Below, piece after piece: positions 8,860 to 16,928 of a stretch of DNA of 64,000 nt. The position numbers and the translations under genes were made by a program. The DNA comes from Prolixibacteraceae bacterium (GTDB lineage Bacteria > Bacteroidota > Bacteroidia > Bacteroidales > Prolixibacteraceae): assembly GCA_028683385.1 (NCBI GenBank), contig JAQUIJ010000003.1:124001-188000 (forward strand), read 5' to 3'. The first letter of the stretch is position 1. The number at the start of each line of letters is the position of its first letter. The notes under the pieces were generated by a model. It was not told the DNA's origin and did not search any database. It was given only the letters and a program-made list of their open reading frames with translations.

Positions 8860-10473
8860 ATGAATAGAATTAATGTATTAACCGCGCTTGGACTATGTTC
8901 GGCTGGTTTATTACCGTCTTGCAAAGAACAAGTAACAAAACAAATACGTCCCAATATTATTTATATTATGAGCGATGATCATGGTTATCAGGCCATCAGC
9001 GCTTATGGGGGAGGATTAAATAAAACGCCAAACATCGACCGTCTCGCCAGGGAAGGAGCAATCTTTACCCGATCCTGTGTGACCAATTCACTATGTGCTC
9101 CAAGCCGGGCAGTAATGCTTACCGGTAAACATAGCTTTATGAATGGGAAAGTTGACAATGTTCAACCCTTTAACTGGGATCAGGATAATTTCCCCAGGCT
9201 CTTGCAGAAATCAGGATATCAGACTGCTCTGGTAGGTAAAATACACATGGATGGAATTCCTCAGGGATTCAATTATTCAGCCGTTTTACCCGATCAGGGC
9301 AACTATTATAATCCTGATTTTATAGTAAATGGTAAGCCGGAACAAATTCATGGATACGTAACCAAGATTACCACTAAGTTGGCACTTGATTGGCTGAAGA
9401 GCCGCGATCCAAATAAACCGTTTTGCTTGTTGTATCATCAAAAAGCACCTCACCGGGAATGGATGCCTGAAGAAAAATATTATAAAGAGTACACAAAGAA
9501 AGAATTTCAGGAACCTGAAACCTTGTTCGACAATTATGATGGACGCGGAACAGCTGCCCATGCCGCAGAGATGAGAATATACCGGGATCAGAACTGGTCG
9601 GGCGATTCGAAAATTTATCCGGAAGTGATGGATAAACTGGGTTTAAAAGATCCAACCAATTGGGGAAGAAATGCTTTCAAACAAAATGTGGGTAGAATGG
9701 ACGATGAGCAAAGAGCCGCCTGGGACTCTGTTTACCGGCCATTAAATGAGAAATTTGAGAAGGAATATCCGCATATGACCGAAAAAGAAATTGCCCATTG
9801 GCGTTACGAACGATACATGCAGGATTATCTGGCTTGTATTGCATCGGTTGACGACGGCGTGGGCGAGGTTCTCGACTATCTGGATAAAAATGGGTTAGCA
9901 GAAAATACAATTGTGGTTTATACCTCAGATCAGGGATTTTACATGGGCGAGCACGGATGGTTCGATAAACGATTCATGTATGAAGAATCGTTTCGTACTC
10001 CATTGCTGATGCGCTATCCTAAGGAAATCAAAGCAGGAACAAGTATCAGCAAGTTGGTTCAAAACCTTGACTTTGCTCCTACATTTCTCGATTATTGCGG
10101 CGTTGAAATACCAAAAGAGATTCAAGGGGAATCGTTTCGAAAACTAGTTTCAGGAGAAACGAACGAATGGCGAGATGCTGTTTATTATACGTATTACGAA
10201 TACCCGTCAATTCACATGGTAAAACGCCATTATGGCATTGCAACAGAACGCTACAAACTCATTCATTTTTACTATGATATAGATGAATGGGAAATGTACG
10301 ACCTCGAAAAAGATCCGCATGAAATGAAAAGTGTTTATAATGACCCAGCTTATGCAGATGTTCAGAAAGATATGCACAAGCGACTGAATGAACTGCGCAT
10401 CAAATACGGTGATTCAGATGCATTTGACCAGCACTATTTAAAAGAATATTTGAAAGCTGTTAAAAAGGAATAA
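8860..10473 (+). CDS. Type I (S1) sulfatase, paralogue of the first
   Basis: A 537-residue sulfatase with maturation motif C79-A-P-S-R83, metal-site segment IMSDDH and SDQGF, and the conserved KIHMDG and KAPHR segments. It is clearly a diverged duplicate of the first sulfatase: the two share most blocks but differ through the middle (about 190-260). The N-terminus has a hydrophobic segment and a cysteine (C21) that may act as a lipobox, though PSC is not an ideal one. The gene ends before a strong terminator, so the three sulfatase genes form one unit. Duplication with divergence suggests two related sulfate positions on one glycan; this is inference. Confidence 0.92.
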   Translation: MNRINVLTALGLCSAGLLPSCKEQVTKQIRPNIIYIMSDDHGYQAISAYGGGLNKTPNIDRLAREGAIFTRSCVTNSLCAPSRAVMLTGKHSFMNGKVDNVQPFNWDQDNFPRLLQKSGYQTALVGKIHMDGIPQGFNYSAVLPDQGNYYNPDFIVNGKPEQIHGYVTKITTKLALDWLKSRDPNKPFCLLYHQKAPHREWMPEEKYYKEYTKKEFQEPETLFDNYDGRGTAAHAAEMRIYRDQNWSGDSKIYPEVMDKLGLKDPTNWGRNAFKQNVGRMDDEQRAAWDSVYRPLNEKFEKEYPHMTEKEIAHWRYERYMQDYLACIASVDDGVGEVLDYLDKNGLAENTIVVYTSDQGFYMGEHGWFDKRFMYEESFRTPLLMRYPKEIKAGTSISKLVQNLDFAPTFLDYCGVEIPKEIQGESFRKLVSGETNEWRDAVYYTYYEYPSIHMVKRHYGIATERYKLIHFYYDIDEWEMYDLEKDPHEMKSVYNDPAYADVQKDMHKRLNELRIKYGDSDAFDQHYLKEYLKAVKKE

Positions 10474-10511
10474 TATACTGACAACCAGTCTGATCAAAAT
10501 AACAACATTTG

Positions 10512-10542
10512 CCCCTTTGCTATTATCGGCAAAGGGGTTTTC
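10512..10542 (+). terminator. Intrinsic terminator after the sulfatases
   Basis: Nine-bp GC-rich stem (10512-10520 with 10529-10537), eight-base loop, followed by TTTTCTTT. A textbook rho-independent terminator between the third sulfatase and the anSME gene. Confidence 0.85.
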
Positions 10543-10593
10543 TTTGTATTTCTTATATCATGAACGAAAATAAATAATCCCATAGAACATGTC

Positions 10594-11796
10594 ATGGCCA
10601 AGCATAGACCTCTATCATCTGTTTTAATCAAACCTACCGGTCCAGATTGTAACCTGGATTGTACGTATTGTTTTTACCTAGAGAAATCAGAATTGTTTAA
10701 ACAATCGCCTGTACACCGAATGAGCCCTGAAATTCAGGAAGAACTGATCCGGCAGGTGATGCAGCAGTCGGGCGAAAGTGTTTCACTGGCCTGGCAGGGA
10801 GGAGAACCAACTTTGATGGGACTCGATTTTTACAAGCGTGCCATCGAACTGGAGAAAAAATACGGACACAACCAAATGGTCGGAAATGGCTTGCAAACCA
10901 ACGGGCTTCTTCTGGATAAAAACTGGGCATCCTTTTTAAAAGAATACGATTGGCTGGTTGGTATTTCGCTCGATGGGCCGAAACATATTCACGATCGATA
11001 TCGTTTCGACAAGGGACAGAAAGGTACCCACCAACGGGTGGAGGAAAATGCCATTATGCTTCAGCAGGAAGGTGTCGCTGCCAATGCCATGTGTGTGCTT
11101 ACGTCTTATTCCGTTCAATTTCCGGATGAATTGTATGCCTATTATAAAAGTCTGGGTTATACGTTTATGCAATTTATCCCCATTGTTGAAACCGATAAAA
11201 ACGATCCGACAAAAGCGGCTGAATTTTCAGTCTCTGCGGTCGATTACGGCAATTTTCTGATCCGGATGTTTGATTTATGGCTGGCCGATTTTGTCGATGG
11301 AGTTCCTACAACATCTGTTCGTCATTTCGAATCAGTCTTTCATTCGTATGTTGGCATGGAAGCGCCCGAATGTACCATGATGAAAGAATGTGGCCCTTAT
11401 GTGGTGGTTGAGCACAACGGCAACGTTTACAGTTGCGACTTTTTTGTGGAACCCAAATGGAAACTGGGAAACATCATGCACGAGCGCATTATCAATATGC
11501 TGAACTCGAAAACACAACAGACCTTTGGGGCTGCCAAAGCCATTTTGCCGCGCGAATGCCGAACTTGTACATGGTTGCGTAATTGTTACGGCGGATGCCT
11601 AAAAGACCGCATCAAAGATCCGGAAGATCTTCGCAAACCACGGTTTTGCACCACTACCAAAATGTTTCTGAAACATGCTGATCCGACACTTAAAATAATG
11701 GCTGAACAATGGAAAGAGCAGCAAGCCATTCAACACGAGAAACAACGGTCGGGCGGTGTTTACAATGCTTTCGATGATTTCATGAAAAGATCGTAA
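10594..11796 (+). CDS. Anaerobic sulfatase-maturating enzyme (radical SAM/SPASM)
   Basis: Cytoplasmic enzyme that converts the motif cysteine (or serine) of sulfatases to formylglycine without oxygen, using S-adenosylmethionine. The 400 residues carry the radical SAM cluster C19-x3-C23-x2-C26, then GGEPTLMG. The C-terminal SPASM region has the eight-cysteine pattern for two auxiliary 4Fe-4S clusters (CTMMKEC, YSCDFF, CRTC, NCYGGC). The aspartate after the cysteine in YSCD matches the catalytic base described for clostridial anSME. It follows three Cys-type sulfatases that need it, though behind a terminator, so it probably has its own promoter in 10,543-10,593. Identity is very secure. Confidence 0.96.
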   Translation: MAKHRPLSSVLIKPTGPDCNLDCTYCFYLEKSELFKQSPVHRMSPEIQEELIRQVMQQSGESVSLAWQGGEPTLMGLDFYKRAIELEKKYGHNQMVGNGLQTNGLLLDKNWASFLKEYDWLVGISLDGPKHIHDRYRFDKGQKGTHQRVEENAIMLQQEGVAANAMCVLTSYSVQFPDELYAYYKSLGYTFMQFIPIVETDKNDPTKAAEFSVSAVDYGNFLIRMFDLWLADFVDGVPTTSVRHFESVFHSYVGMEAPECTMMKECGPYVVVEHNGNVYSCDFFVEPKWKLGNIMHERIINMLNSKTQQTFGAAKAILPRECRTCTWLRNCYGGCLKDRIKDPEDLRKPRFCTTTKMFLKHADPTLKIMAEQWKEQQAIQHEKQRSGGVYNAFDDFMKRS

Positions 11797-11862
11797 ATAT
11801 GGAATTGGATGTGCCTGTTTTCTGATTAACAATGGTTTGTAATCAATATTAACATAGACAAA

Positions 11863-13029
11863 ATGAAAGAACTGAAATATTTTCAAAGCCGGATTGTTTT
11901 TGCTGCAGTTCTGGTTTTTATACTTGGAGCTTGTCATTCAGGGCAAAAAAAAACGGAAACAACTACAGAGCTGAAGACTGATTCCGTAAACGGGAAAATG
12001 TCCTGCTGTTCATCCAATTTGCCAGTCCGACCATTCATGGGTAAAACGGATTCCATAAAAATCAATAATTCATCAGCCAAACAATCAAATCACGATGACA
12101 TGGTTTTCATTCCCGGTGGAAGCTTTGTAATGGGAGGTGATTCAATTTGGGGAAGGCCCGATGAGTTTCCCAGGCATAAGGTAACAGTTTCGGCTTTTTA
12201 TATCGACAAGCATGAAGTAACGAATGCCCAGTTTCGCGCTTTTGTGGAAGCAACACACTATGTAACTACAGCGGAGCGAAAACCCGACTGGGAAGAAATC
12301 AGAAAGCAACTTCCGGCAGGAACTCCCAAGCCTGCTGATAGTCTGTTGGTTGCATCATCATTGGTGTTTTCACCTCCTAATCATGCGGTATCGCTGAATA
12401 ATGCATCTGTATGGTGGAAATGGGAAGCAGGAGCCGATTGGCGTCATCCGCAGGGAACGAAAAGTAACATCACCGGGAAAGATGATTATCCGGTGGTGCA
12501 GGTATCGTGGGATGATGCCAATGCGTATGCAAAATGGGCAGGAAAGCGTTTACCAACTGAAGCTGAATGGGAATTTGCAGCCCGTGGTGGAAGAGTAAAT
12601 TCAATCTACCAATGGGGAAATGAACCAGTTAATCAAGGGATTTTGAAAGCCAATACATGGCAAGGAAATTTCCCGAATGAAAACTCGCAAAAGGATCATT
12701 ATTACAGGGCTTCTCCTGTGATGACTTTTCCACCCAACGGTTATGGATTATTTGATATGGCTGGAAATGTTTGGGAATGGTGCAGCGACTGGTATCGACC
12801 TGATTATTATTTGCAATGTGAGAAGAGTCGTATATTTTCAGATCCTCAAGGGCCCGTTAATTCTTTAGATCCGGATGAGCCGACAGTTCCCAAGCGTGTA
12901 GTTCGAGGAGGCTCATTTTTATGTACCGATCAATATTGTTCGGGCTTTCGAGTTGCGGCCCGAATGAAAACCAGTCCAGATACCAGTCTGGAACATACCG
13001 GGTTCAGGTGTGTTGTTTCATCAAAATAA
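11863..13029 (+). CDS. Formylglycine-generating enzyme (FGE, SUMF1-type) as an exported lipoprotein
   Basis: FGE oxidises the sulfatase motif cysteine to formylglycine using molecular oxygen and copper. Many FGE-fold proteins are not true FGEs, but this one keeps the catalytic block: GGSFLCTDQYCSGFR, with S351, C354 and C359 at the spacing of human SUMF1 S333, C336 and C341. WWKWEAGADWRHPQG, AGKRLPTEAEWEFAARGG and FPPNGYGLFDMAGNVWEW also follow SUMF1 closely. The N-terminus is a lipoprotein signal (lipobox LGAC, C24), so the enzyme should act outside the cytoplasm. A Cys-rich segment SCCSSNLPVR (47-56) precedes the catalytic domain. It lies 66 bp after the anSME gene. Oxygen-dependent maturation as its role is inferred from the conserved active site. 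Confidence 0.9.
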   Translation: MKELKYFQSRIVFAAVLVFILGACHSGQKKTETTTELKTDSVNGKMSCCSSNLPVRPFMGKTDSIKINNSSAKQSNHDDMVFIPGGSFVMGGDSIWGRPDEFPRHKVTVSAFYIDKHEVTNAQFRAFVEATHYVTTAERKPDWEEIRKQLPAGTPKPADSLLVASSLVFSPPNHAVSLNNASVWWKWEAGADWRHPQGTKSNITGKDDYPVVQVSWDDANAYAKWAGKRLPTEAEWEFAARGGRVNSIYQWGNEPVNQGILKANTWQGNFPNENSQKDHYYRASPVMTFPPNGYGLFDMAGNVWEWCSDWYRPDYYLQCEKSRIFSDPQGPVNSLDPDEPTVPKRVVRGGSFLCTDQYCSGFRVAARMKTSPDTSLEHTGFRCVVSSK

Positions 13030-13354
13030 TATCCTAAATGAAAACCAAAAGAAATAAAGAGATATTTAAACTAGTTATATTAAATGTCTAGTTTAAATGA
13101 TTTAACATACTTATTTACAACCATTTGATCTTTTATGAAATTTCTTGATTTTTATTAAAGTAAACTCGATGTTTTTGTTTTTCGTAGGTGCAAAACTATT
13201 ATCAAATTCAAGTTTTTGGATTTCGCAATTACTGTAAATTACAAGTGTTAAACGGTAAAAAAAAGGATCAAACTGAAGTTTATCAGTCTGATCCTTTTTT
13301 AGTTATCGTGAAATTTTTGCAGAACAAAACGTTCCGGCTAAAAAAACGGTGTTG
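13030..13354. other. Intergenic region between convergent genes
   Basis: No supportable gene. It contains an 11-bp perfect inverted repeat (13064-13074 with 13088-13098, core CTAG) near the 3' end of the FGE gene and a bidirectional terminator further on (listed separately). The rest is AT-rich and unremarkable. Confidence 0.6.
13257..13300. terminator. Bidirectional intrinsic terminator
   Basis: Thirteen-bp stem with one mismatch (13263-13275 with 13284-13296), eight-base loop, A-run on the left and T-run on the right. It can end transcription of both converging units: the FGE gene and the minus-strand glutaminase-like gene. Confidence 0.82.
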
Positions 13355-15913
13355 TTATTTTTTTACTGATTTTTGTTCCAGCATTTTCATGAAATATCCG
13401 GCAACAACCGAACGGGCCTGGAATCCGACCTGTTTGGCATCAGTCGTTTCGTACCAGTCAGTCATCGGAACGCGGGTTGGCGATTCGTTGAAACATTTGT
13501 GCAATGGATCAATGAATTTCTGGAATGTTTCTTTATCGCTGGCCAGTGTCGCTGTCCACATAATCCAATCTGATTTGGTATAGGTTTTCCGATTATCAAG
13601 CGGCAAACCATAAGTATTCTGTTTGGTCAGGTAATACACAATTTCCTTTTGAGCAACTGCCGGATCGAAGATGTTAAACCCGAGAATTTTATCCCAAACC
13701 AGGTTGTATTTCTGACTCCATGTTCCGGGCTGATCAAATGTTAGTCGGTAATGATCGCCATCGTTCGCCATTTCGACCCATTTGCCTGCCATTTCTTTTG
13801 CCTGAGCAGTGTATTTTTCTGAAATGTCCTTTTTACCCAACATGTCGGCCAGTTTTCCATAGCTGGCAATACCCATGATGGCTTTTATCGAAAGGTTGGT
13901 ATTATGGGCGAAATGACCGGCAAAGTCGTCAGTACACAATTGGTTGTCAGGGTTTAATCCGTTTTCCACCAAATAATTGGCCCAAATGGTGAGTACATCC
14001 CAATGTTTCTCAGCGTAAGCGGCATTGCCTTCGGCTTGCGCTATGGCAGCAGCCAAAATCAACATATTTCCTGATTCTTCAACAGGCATGTCGCCACCAT
14101 AAGTTTGTCCGTTGGCTAATGGGTAAGTTCCCACATCATGTGCAGCAAATGGTTTGTTCCATTTTCCACTTTCAGAAAAATAGAAAATTGGGTTCATCAT
14201 TCCCTTGAGTAAATCAGGATTATAAATCAGGAACAATGGGGCAGAAGGATAGGTTAAATCAACCGTACCAACCGATCCGTTACTGAAGTTTTCTTTCGAA
14301 AGGAAAATGGTGTTGCCTTCTTTGTCTTTGAACAGTTTGTGGGCTGCAATCGACTGGCGGAAGGCCAGCACGCAAAGCTCTGCATAATTTTCGCCACCGG
14401 CTTTTACCGCATCATCCCACATCTGGTTATCGAATTGAGCACAAGTTTCAACCAATTGGTCGTATTCAGTATTGGCGGCTTTTAGGGCGTCGTCCATCGT
14501 TACTTTTCCATCGTTTTTCCACCAGGCCATCCGGTTTTCGTTGAAGTACTGAATGGAATACAGATCGTCGTATCCAATCATGATTTTGCCGGTCGATCCT
14601 TTGTCAGAGACTTTGCCCAATTGCTGAGCACAAGCCATAACAGGCATATCCGGAACCATTTTGGTAGTCATTTTTTGTTCTCCGGTTGATTCCAGAATTC
14701 CGGTAGCCGCGAAGCCCTCTTTTACAGTCTGATATCCGCCAAGTGAGTAACTCATTTCAGGATTTTTGGCACCGCACAGGTAGAAGTATCCCCAGTCAAT
14801 CCGGAGGTCGTCGCCTTTTTTAGCCAGCACCGGCTGTTCGGTAGTTCCGGCCTTGAAGTAGGTAAGTCCTTCAGTTTCTCCCTTTTCGATCGAAACTTCC
14901 TGAGAAATAGTATTGACTGCCCATTCCGGAGTAGCTTCGAAGTAAATCTGAACATCGTGGTCTTTTCCATCGGTCGATTTCACGTCGTAGCTCACGTAGC
15001 TTACGGGGCGCGAAAGCACATCCGGATTTTGGGGCAAAAGCGGTGTCATAAATTCCAGGTTTAAATCAACCGATCCGCAAGCGAATATATATTGTGTTTT
15101 TGTGGCCGACATGGCAACTGACTTTTGAGTTGCAGTCTGTGCGAAAACTTCCTGTTTTTCGTTATCCTGATAAAGACCGAAATCGACCAATCCACCGCCG
15201 GTTTTGTTGTGGCAATGAGCTGCAATTACATTTTTACCGCCTTTTACCAATAGCTTTTTCAATTCACCATCCAAAGGAAGAACTGCATTGTTTTTCCAGG
15301 CGTATCCGGTATCAACTAGTTTTTGCCCATTCAGGTAAAGTTCGAAATTATCGTCGTGCGAATAAATCAGGTAGAGTGGGGCATCAGTCAGATTTGCATC
15401 GATGGTAAATTCGCGGCGAACCCAAATATCCGGAGTTTCCCAGGGAGTGGCCAGATCAGGCATTCCGGTAGTACCGAAAGCGCCTTTCCCGGTGGTCCAT
15501 TTTGACGCTTTGAAATCAGGCTTTTCCCATCCACTGGCAGGTTGGGTCAAGCTGTAAACGCCATCCCATGCGCCTTGATTGGCCATTGGTAGAACTGCTT
15601 TTCGGGGTAATTCCTCTTTGCCTAAGAAACGGTAAACCTGTCCGTCGACGCGAATGGCGCCGATCAATCCGTGGCGTTTGCCTGTCCAGTGGCGAACCGC
15701 GTCATCGTACAAATGATCAGCCTCCGACCAGGCACTTGTGTACGGATCTATTGTGACCAGCGGATAAGCCGGAGCCCGCATGTTTTTGGTCATCGTTACC
15801 ACAGGCGTGGTTTTTTTTGTTTCGGCACACGAGGCGAGCAGAAACAAACTTAGAAGAATGAAATAAAAAGGGGATTTTGTTCTGAAGATTTTCCCCAGAT
15901 AATTTTTACTCAT
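13355..15913 (-). CDS. DUF4965/DUF1793 glutaminase-A-like exported lipoprotein
   Basis: An 852-residue lipoprotein (signal with LLASCAE, lipobox cysteine near residue 29). Domain order fits the large Bacteroidota glutaminase family: DUF4964 start region (TIDPYTSAWS), a galactose-binding-like beta-sandwich (about 120-260), DUF5127 region, and a C-terminal six-hairpin-like catalytic part (DUF4965 and DUF1793) containing NLSIKAIMGI and LPLDNRKTYTKSDWIMW. The family is named after fungal glutaminase A; the fold is glycosidase-like and true substrates in gut and marine Bacteroidota are unclear. It is downstream of, but separated by a terminator from, the second Sus locus, so it may be part of that regulon. 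Functional name is tentative. Confidence 0.85.
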   Translation of the reverse strand: MSKNYLGKIFRTKSPFYFILLSLFLLASCAETKKTTPVVTMTKNMRAPAYPLVTIDPYTSAWSEADHLYDDAVRHWTGKRHGLIGAIRVDGQVYRFLGKEELPRKAVLPMANQGAWDGVYSLTQPASGWEKPDFKASKWTTGKGAFGTTGMPDLATPWETPDIWVRREFTIDANLTDAPLYLIYSHDDNFELYLNGQKLVDTGYAWKNNAVLPLDGELKKLLVKGGKNVIAAHCHNKTGGGLVDFGLYQDNEKQEVFAQTATQKSVAMSATKTQYIFACGSVDLNLEFMTPLLPQNPDVLSRPVSYVSYDVKSTDGKDHDVQIYFEATPEWAVNTISQEVSIEKGETEGLTYFKAGTTEQPVLAKKGDDLRIDWGYFYLCGAKNPEMSYSLGGYQTVKEGFAATGILESTGEQKMTTKMVPDMPVMACAQQLGKVSDKGSTGKIMIGYDDLYSIQYFNENRMAWWKNDGKVTMDDALKAANTEYDQLVETCAQFDNQMWDDAVKAGGENYAELCVLAFRQSIAAHKLFKDKEGNTIFLSKENFSNGSVGTVDLTYPSAPLFLIYNPDLLKGMMNPIFYFSESGKWNKPFAAHDVGTYPLANGQTYGGDMPVEESGNMLILAAAIAQAEGNAAYAEKHWDVLTIWANYLVENGLNPDNQLCTDDFAGHFAHNTNLSIKAIMGIASYGKLADMLGKKDISEKYTAQAKEMAGKWVEMANDGDHYRLTFDQPGTWSQKYNLVWDKILGFNIFDPAVAQKEIVYYLTKQNTYGLPLDNRKTYTKSDWIMWTATLASDKETFQKFIDPLHKCFNESPTRVPMTDWYETTDAKQVGFQARSVVAGYFMKMLEQKSVKK

Positions 15914-16120
15914 GGTTTAATTTATTTGGTTTAAGGTTAATCTTTCTGTTTTGATTATCGAATCATTGTTATTAGTCGATGATTATCAGTGTCTTATTTT
16001 TATGAAATGTAACATTGTTTTATTCCTATTGATCTGGATTGGGTACAAACGACGTGACAATGCTCCAAAAAATAAGGTAATCAAGTTGTTCTTTGGTGTA
16101 AATGTATCACTACCAAGGTT

Positions 16121-16160
16121 AAAAAAGGCCATCTCAATATTCAAGAATATCAAGATGGCC
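16121..16160 (-). terminator. Terminator of the ECF/FecR/Sus operon
   Basis: On the minus strand a long imperfect stem (16127-16142 with 16145-16160) is followed by a T-run (the A-run at 16121-16126 on the plus strand). It lies just past the DUF3823 gene. The rest of the 272-bp gap before the glutaminase-like gene holds no gene I can support. Confidence 0.75.
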
Positions 16161-16185
16161 CCGATTTAGTTGGTAATGCCTATTG

Positions 16186-16884
16186 TTATAAATTTACTTT
16201 CACAACCGGCGAAAAAATCATGTCTTCAACACCGGCAATTTTTAGGCCGATGCGTGCAAAAACATAATTTTGAGTAGGTGTAAGTGTTGGCACAGTAGCT
16301 TTTAAAGTCACAGTTGTTCCTTCAGTAACCGAAGCACCATCCAGTTCGGCCGAAGCAACATTCGAACGGAAATCAACAAACTGAGTTTTGTTTACATACA
16401 GGTTAACGCGCTCAATGTTTTTGGCGTTGGCATCTGTGATGATTTTTTCAGCTTTAAATGTACCGGTTACTTCGCGGCCTGCAACGGTAAATTGAGGAGT
16501 GCGGATCATATAATATGGTATAACCTCAATGTCCATTGTTTTGCTTCCATTCAGGTTTACCAGAATGGTGTCCGACTTAGTTTCAGCATTTGTAGCGCTG
16601 CGGAATGGTCCCTGATTTGAAGGGATAACTAATTTGTAATTGGCATCGAAAAGCAAGGCTGAATAAGAGCCATCCTGATCGACTGCTACGTTGATTTCGC
16701 CTTTTTTTTGCCATCCCGGTTCCCACAACTGAAATGTAACATCGTTGTAGCTAACGTTGATAGCCTCGCCTTTATAAACCAGTTTACCTTCAAGCTTTGA
16801 ACCAGGTTCGTCAAAATTGTCTTTCTGGCACGAAGCCAGGAAGCTGCCAATGACGCCTAATGCTATAATTAATCTTAATTTCAT
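16186..16884 (-). CDS. DUF3823 surface lipoprotein
   Basis: A 232-residue lipoprotein (FLASCQKD, lipobox cysteine at about 19). The sequence from GSKLEGKLVYKGEAI onward matches the DUF3823 family: an N-terminal carboxypeptidase-like beta-sandwich and a C-terminal Ig-like domain. Members are encoded directly after SusC/SusD and are thought to be accessory glycan-binding proteins like SusE/SusF, though direct proof is sparse. It lies 44 bp after susD on the same strand and ends before a terminator, so it is the last gene of this unit. Confidence 0.85.
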   Translation of the reverse strand: MKLRLIIALGVIGSFLASCQKDNFDEPGSKLEGKLVYKGEAINVSYNDVTFQLWEPGWQKKGEINVAVDQDGSYSALLFDANYKLVIPSNQGPFRSATNAETKSDTILVNLNGSKTMDIEVIPYYMIRTPQFTVAGREVTGTFKAEKIITDANAKNIERVNLYVNKTQFVDFRSNVASAELDGASVTEGTTVTLKATVPTLTPTQNYVFARIGLKIAGVEDMIFSPVVKVNL

Positions 16885-16928
16885 ATCTATAGATATTTAT
16901 TGATTTTGAAAATCTTTTAACTGAACGG

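Noticed and set aside
13188..13583. Plus-strand frame of 131 codons overlapping the glutaminase-like gene
   Set aside because: It runs through a terminator and then antisense to a well-supported gene; no recognisable protein features.
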